Below, in pieces: positions 60,889 through 64,000 of a stretch of DNA of 64,000 bases. A program made the translations under genes and the position numbers. The stretch is from Stappia taiwanensis. Lineage in GTDB: Bacteria > Pseudomonadota > Alphaproteobacteria > Rhizobiales > Stappiaceae. Below the pieces are notes generated by a model, which saw nothing but the letters and a program-made list of their open reading frames with translations, had not been told where the DNA came from and did not search any database. The stretch covers positions 62,001-126,000 of the forward strand of contig NZ_BMCR01000010.1 in assembly GCF_014635285.1 (NCBI RefSeq), read 5' to 3'. Numbering within the stretch: position 1 is the stretch's first letter; each line of letters opens with the position of its first letter.

Positions 60889-62040
60889 ATGACACGACGG
60901 TTCTTCACCCATGGCATGACCCGGGGCGGCTGGGTCTTCCTGGCGCTGCTGGCGGCGGCCGGCCTGCTCATTCCGCTGCTGAACCTTGCCCTTCCCGAAA
61001 GTCACCCGCTGCACATGCCGACCTACGCGGTGACGCTTTCCGGCAAATACCTGACCTATGCGCTGCTGGCGCTGGCGCTCGATCTGGTCTGGGGCTATTG
61101 CGGCATCCTGTCCCTTGGCCATGCGGCTTTCTTCGCCCTCGGCGGCTATGCCATGGGCATGTACCTGATGCGACAGATCGGCCCGCGCGGCGTTTATGGC
61201 GATCCGCTGTTGCCGGATTTCATGGTCTTCCTCGACTGGCAGGAGCTGCCCTGGTACTGGCTCGGCTTCGACCTCTTTCCCGTCGCGCTGGCCATGGCGC
61301 TTGTGGTCCCCGGCGTGCTTGCCTTCGTGTTCGGCTGGTTCGCCTTTCGCGCCCGCGTTGGCGGCGTCTACCTGTCGATCATCACCCAGGCGATGACCTA
61401 CGCGTTGCTGCTGGCGTTCTTCCGCAACGACATGGGCTTTGGCGGCAACAACGGTCTGACCGATTTCAAGGAGATCCTCGGCTTCGACCTGCAGTCCGAT
61501 GCGACCCGCGCCGGGCTGTTCGCCGCCTCGGCGCTCGCCCTCGGCCTTGCCTTCGTGCTGTGCGTCGCCATCACCTCGTCACGGCTCGGCAAGGTGCTGA
61601 TCGCCGTGCGCGACGCGGAAAGCCGCACCCGTTTCCTCGGCTACCGGGTCGAACACTACAAGCTGTTCGTCTGGACCGTTTCGGCGATGCTGGCCGGGCT
61701 CGCCGGCGCGCTCTACGTGCCCCAGGTCGGCATCATCAATCCGGGCGAATTCGCCCCGGCCAACTCCATTGAGGCAGTGATCTGGGTGGCCATCGGCGGA
61801 CGCGGCACGCTGGTCGGCCCGATCCTCGGCGCTGGCCTGGTGAATTTCGCCAAGAGCTGGTTCACCGCCGCCCTGCCGGAACTCTGGCTCTTCGCCCTCG
61901 GCGCGTTGTTCATCGCCGTGACCCTGTTCCTGCCAAGGGGCCTTGTCGGCAGCCTGCCCCGGTTGTGGGCCAAAGCCACCGGCACCCGATCCAAGGCCCC
62001 GCCTGACGCGCGCGCCAAGGCGCCGGCGGCGGCGGAGTAG
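60889..62040 (+). CDS. urtC: Urea ABC transporter permease UrtC
   Basis: A 383-residue LivM-type permease with about ten helices. LDLVWGYCGILSLGHAAFFALGG (about 63-85 span), GVYLSIITQAMTYALLLAFF, NNGLTDFKEILG and NSIEAVIWVAIGGRGTLVGPI are the UrtC hallmarks. The C-terminal tail is Ala/Pro/Lys rich and cytoplasmic. It starts 37 bp after urtB and ends 4 bp before urtD. Confidence 0.95.
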   Translation: MTRRFFTHGMTRGGWVFLALLAAAGLLIPLLNLALPESHPLHMPTYAVTLSGKYLTYALLALALDLVWGYCGILSLGHAAFFALGGYAMGMYLMRQIGPRGVYGDPLLPDFMVFLDWQELPWYWLGFDLFPVALAMALVVPGVLAFVFGWFAFRARVGGVYLSIITQAMTYALLLAFFRNDMGFGGNNGLTDFKEILGFDLQSDATRAGLFAASALALGLAFVLCVAITSSRLGKVLIAVRDAESRTRFLGYRVEHYKLFVWTVSAMLAGLAGALYVPQVGIINPGEFAPANSIEAVIWVAIGGRGTLVGPILGAGLVNFAKSWFTAALPELWLFALGALFIAVTLFLPRGLVGSLPRLWAKATGTRSKAPPDARAKAPAAAE

Positions 62041-62044
62041 GAGA

Positions 62045-62848
62045 ATGACCATGCCCCCTCATGTCCCCCCCGCCATGCCAGACGAGCCCGGCCAGCCCGA
62101 TCCTCACCGGCATGACACCCTGCTCTACCTCGACGGGGTCAGTGTCGCCTTTGACGGCTTCCAGGCGCTGAACAACCTCTCAATGGTGGTCGGACGCACG
62201 GAAATGCGCGCGGTCATAGGCCCGAACGGCGCTGGCAAGACCACCATGATGGACGTGATCACCGGCAAGACCCGGCCCGACAGCGGCACCCTGCGCTTCG
62301 GCGAGACGATCGATCTCACCCGCCATGACGAGGCGGACATCGCCAGCTTCGGCATTGGCCGCAAGTTCCAGAAACCGACCGTGTTCGAAAGCCACACGGT
62401 GGAGGACAATCTGGCATTGGCGCTGAAGGGGCGGCGCGGCCCCTTCGCCGCCCTGTTCCATGTGGCAAGCGATGACGAGCGCCAGCGCATCGACGACCTG
62501 CTGTCGCTGATCCGCCTGGCCCACCTGCGGGCCGCGCCGGCCGGCGGGCTCAGCCATGGCCAGAAGCAATGGCTGGAGATCGGCATGCTGCTCGCCCAGG
62601 ACCCGCAGCTTCTCCTGATCGACGAACCGGCCGCCGGCATGACCGATGCGGAAACGGCGGCCACCGCCGAGCTGTTGCGCGACATCGCCCGGACCCACTC
62701 GGTGGTGGTGGTCGAACATGACATGGCGTTCGTGCGGGCGCTCGACGTCAAGGTGACCGTGCTGCACGAGGGATCGGTGTTGGCCGAAGGCTCGCTCGAC
62801 CATGTCTCCGCCAACCGGAAGGTGATCGATGTCTATCTTGGACGCTAG
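62045..62848 (+). CDS. urtD: Urea ABC transporter ATPase UrtD
   Basis: A 267-residue LivG-type ABC ATPase. Walker A is GPNGAGKTTMMD, the Q-loop region is GIGRKFQKPTVFE, and the signature region is GGLSHGQKQWLEIGMLL, which has H in place of G as is typical of UrtD. Walker B is QLLLIDEPAAGM, and the H-loop follows in VVVVEHDMAFV. GGAG directly precedes ATG 62045. It overlaps urtE by 20 bp. Confidence 0.95.
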   Translation: MTMPPHVPPAMPDEPGQPDPHRHDTLLYLDGVSVAFDGFQALNNLSMVVGRTEMRAVIGPNGAGKTTMMDVITGKTRPDSGTLRFGETIDLTRHDEADIASFGIGRKFQKPTVFESHTVEDNLALALKGRRGPFAALFHVASDDERQRIDDLLSLIRLAHLRAAPAGGLSHGQKQWLEIGMLLAQDPQLLLIDEPAAGMTDAETAATAELLRDIARTHSVVVVEHDMAFVRALDVKVTVLHEGSVLAEGSLDHVSANRKVIDVYLGR

Positions 62849-63575
62849 CGCACAAAACCCCGACACGGCGCCCATGGGCAGCTTGACCGTCGAGGCCATC
62901 GACCTCTCCTATGGCGCCGCACAGGCGCTGAAGGAGGTCAGCCTTGAGGCCGAGCCCGGCCGGATCACCTGCCTGATGGGCCGCAACGGCGTCGGCAAGA
63001 CCTCCACCTTGCGCGCCATTGCCGGTCAGCAGCCGATTTCCGCCGGCCGCATCCTCTGGCATGGCAAGGACATTTCGCGCCTGCCCGCCCATCGGCGGGC
63101 GCGGCAGGGCATTGCGCTGGTGCCGCAGGGGCGCGACATCTTCCCCCAGCTCACCGTGCGCGAGAATCTCCAGACCGGCTTCGCCCCGCTCCCGCGCGGC
63201 GAGCGCTTCATTCCCGATACCGTGTTCGAGCTGTTCCCGGTTCTTGGCGACATGCTGCACCGGCGCGGCGGCGATCTGTCCGGCGGCCAGCAGCAGCAAC
63301 TGGCGATCGGCCGGGCGATGGTGATGCGGCCCGCGCTGCTGCTGCTCGATGAGCCGACCGAAGGCATTCAGCCCTCGGTGATCAAGGACATCGGCCGGGC
63401 GATCTCCTACCTGCGCGGCACCGGCGAGATGGCGATCCTGCTGGTGGAACAGTATTTCGAGTTCGCCCGCGATCTCGCCGACCGGTTCGCGGTGATGGAC
63501 CGGGGCACCATCGTCCTTTCCGGCGAGAAATCCGATCTGGACGAACAGACGGTGCGCGCCCATCTCACTGTCTGA
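62829..63575 (+). CDS. urtE: Urea ABC transporter ATPase UrtE
   Basis: A 248-residue LivF-type ABC ATPase. Walker A is GRNGVGKTSTLRA, the signature is LSGGQQQQLAIGRAM, Walker B is ALLLLDEPTEGIQPS, and the H-loop lies in AILLVEQYFEF. It pairs with UrtD on the cytoplasmic side of UrtB/UrtC. AAGG lies 7 nt before ATG 62829, inside the urtD gene, so a translational coupling is likely; ATG 62874 is an alternative. Confidence 0.95.
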   Translation: MSILDASAQNPDTAPMGSLTVEAIDLSYGAAQALKEVSLEAEPGRITCLMGRNGVGKTSTLRAIAGQQPISAGRILWHGKDISRLPAHRRARQGIALVPQGRDIFPQLTVRENLQTGFAPLPRGERFIPDTVFELFPVLGDMLHRRGGDLSGGQQQQLAIGRAMVMRPALLLLDEPTEGIQPSVIKDIGRAISYLRGTGEMAILLVEQYFEFARDLADRFAVMDRGTIVLSGEKSDLDEQTVRAHLTV

Positions 63576-63601
63576 TCGAACAGCAGCGCCGCCGCCTCCC
63601 G

Positions 63602-64000
63602 TCAGCCCCGGCCGATATAGGGCATGGCGGTCGCCATCACCGTCATGAACTGCACATTGGCGTCGAGCGGCAGGCTCGCCATATGCAGCACCGCATTGGC
63701 GACGTTGGCAACATCCATCACCGGTTCGGCACGCAAGGAGCCATCCGCCTGCGGCACCCCTTGCTGCATCGCCTCGGTCATGTCCGACGCCGCATTGCCG
63801 ATGTCGATCTGACCACAGGCGATGTTGCAGCCCCGCCCATCCAGCGACAGCGAACGGGTCAGCCCGGTGATCGCGTGTTTGGAGGCGGTATAGGGAGCAG
63901 AGCCGGGACGCGGCACATGGGCGGAGATCGAGCCGTTGTTGATGATGCGCCCGCCTTGCGGATCCTGATCGCGCATGGCGATGAAGGCGGCCCGGGCGAT
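63602..64000 (-). CDS. SDR-family oxidoreductase, C-terminal part (runs off the right end)
   Basis: The last 132 residues of a short-chain dehydrogenase/reductase are visible; the N-terminal NAD(P)-binding glycines are outside the window. The catalytic Ser is in [13 protein letters not shown], and Tyr/Lys are in [14 protein letters not shown]. After it come [20 protein letters not shown] and [20 protein letters not shown], which is common among SDR enzymes of unknown substrate. It is convergent with urtE, 26 bp apart. Confidence 0.88.
   Translation of the reverse strand: MARAAFIAMRDQDPQGGRIINNGSISAHVPRPGSAPYTASKHAITGLTRSLSLDGRGCNIACGQIDIGNAASDMTEAMQQGVPQADGSLRAEPVMDVANVANAVLHMASLPLDANVQFMTVMATAMPYIGRG

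Noticed and set aside
57762-63575. A urease or amino-acid (liv) operon reading of the ABC genes
   Set aside because: The binding-protein C-terminus, the UrtB N-terminal helical domain and the SHGQ variant signature in the first ATPase point to urea transport; no urease structural genes lie in the window.
1-64000. tRNA genes, CRISPR arrays, insertion sequences or prophage genes
   Set aside because: I saw no cloverleaf-like sequence, no regularly spaced repeats, no transposase or integrase motifs, and no terminal inverted repeats with target duplications.

Overview
This 64 kb window is high-GC, densely coding DNA from a Gram-negative bacterium. It most likely comes from an alphaproteobacterium of the Hyphomicrobiales (Rhizobiales), and the gene content resembles marine Stappia-like lineages. 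The evidence is the codon bias, a TRAP transporter operon, an LptF/LptG-type permease pair, actinobacterial-type inositol phosphate synthase, an AepXVW-type aminoethylphosphonate transporter and the urtABCDE order. The family-level assignment is inference only. I saw no rRNA, tRNA, CRISPR array, insertion sequence or phage gene. Most genes sit in long same-strand runs with 4-bp ATGA or GTGA overlaps.

Region by region. (1) 1-5.7 kb, minus strand: a LysR regulator and an operon with a YcsI/DUF1445 hydro-lyase-like protein, a complete TRAP transporter (P, Q, M), a DUF2848 protein and the start of a probable amidase. This looks like uptake and hydrolysis of a small organic acid or amide. (2) 5.8-8.6 kb: htpG and a glycerophosphodiesterase. 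(3) 8.8-13.8 kb, plus strand: an exported caspase-like protease, a CHASE2 adenylate cyclase and an exported FecR-like protein, in one apparent operon. (4) 13.8-18.8 kb: an MFS carrier, a fused enoyl-CoA hydratase/3-hydroxyacyl-CoA dehydrogenase and an MmgE/PrpD protein; then a periplasmic FKBP.

(5) 19.5-33.6 kb is a lipid and surface-glycan island. It holds two CDP-alcohol phosphatidyltransferases, an FGGY kinase, a Stealth phosphotransferase, a GT4 glycosyltransferase, a small cytidylyltransferase, a dedicated LptG/LptF-type pair, PgpA and a divergent CdsA. It also holds a 3-ketosphinganine-reductase-like SDR, inositol-3-phosphate synthase, a DUF4833 protein and a serine-palmitoyltransferase-like enzyme. 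Read together, the set suggests synthesis and envelope transport of a sphingoid-based, possibly inositol- or phosphonate-headed, lipid.

(6) 34.2-51.6 kb is a phosphonate island on one strand. The left half makes 2-aminoethylphosphonate (AEP) and CMP-AEP: PEP mutase fused to a PntC-type cytidylyltransferase, phosphonopyruvate decarboxylase and an AEP transaminase. The right half imports and breaks AEP down: AepX/V/W transporter, a second PhnW, PhnY dehydrogenase, PhnA hydrolase, a PbfA-like lyase, a PhyH dioxygenase and a Na/Pi carrier. A LysR regulator at 51.9 kb is divergent from aepX. The promoters of aepX and of the catabolic phnW share a motif.

(7) 52.8-64 kb: a dimethylglycine/sarcosine dehydrogenase-like flavoprotein divergent from a DeoR regulator with repeated TTTGCAAA sites, a formyl-CoA-transferase-like enzyme, and urtABCDE (urea ABC transporter) behind a well-formed sigma-54 promoter. 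A partial SDR runs off the right end.

The most interesting points are the close association of phosphonate synthesis, phosphonate breakdown and a sphingolipid-like island, and the caspase/adenylate cyclase trio.
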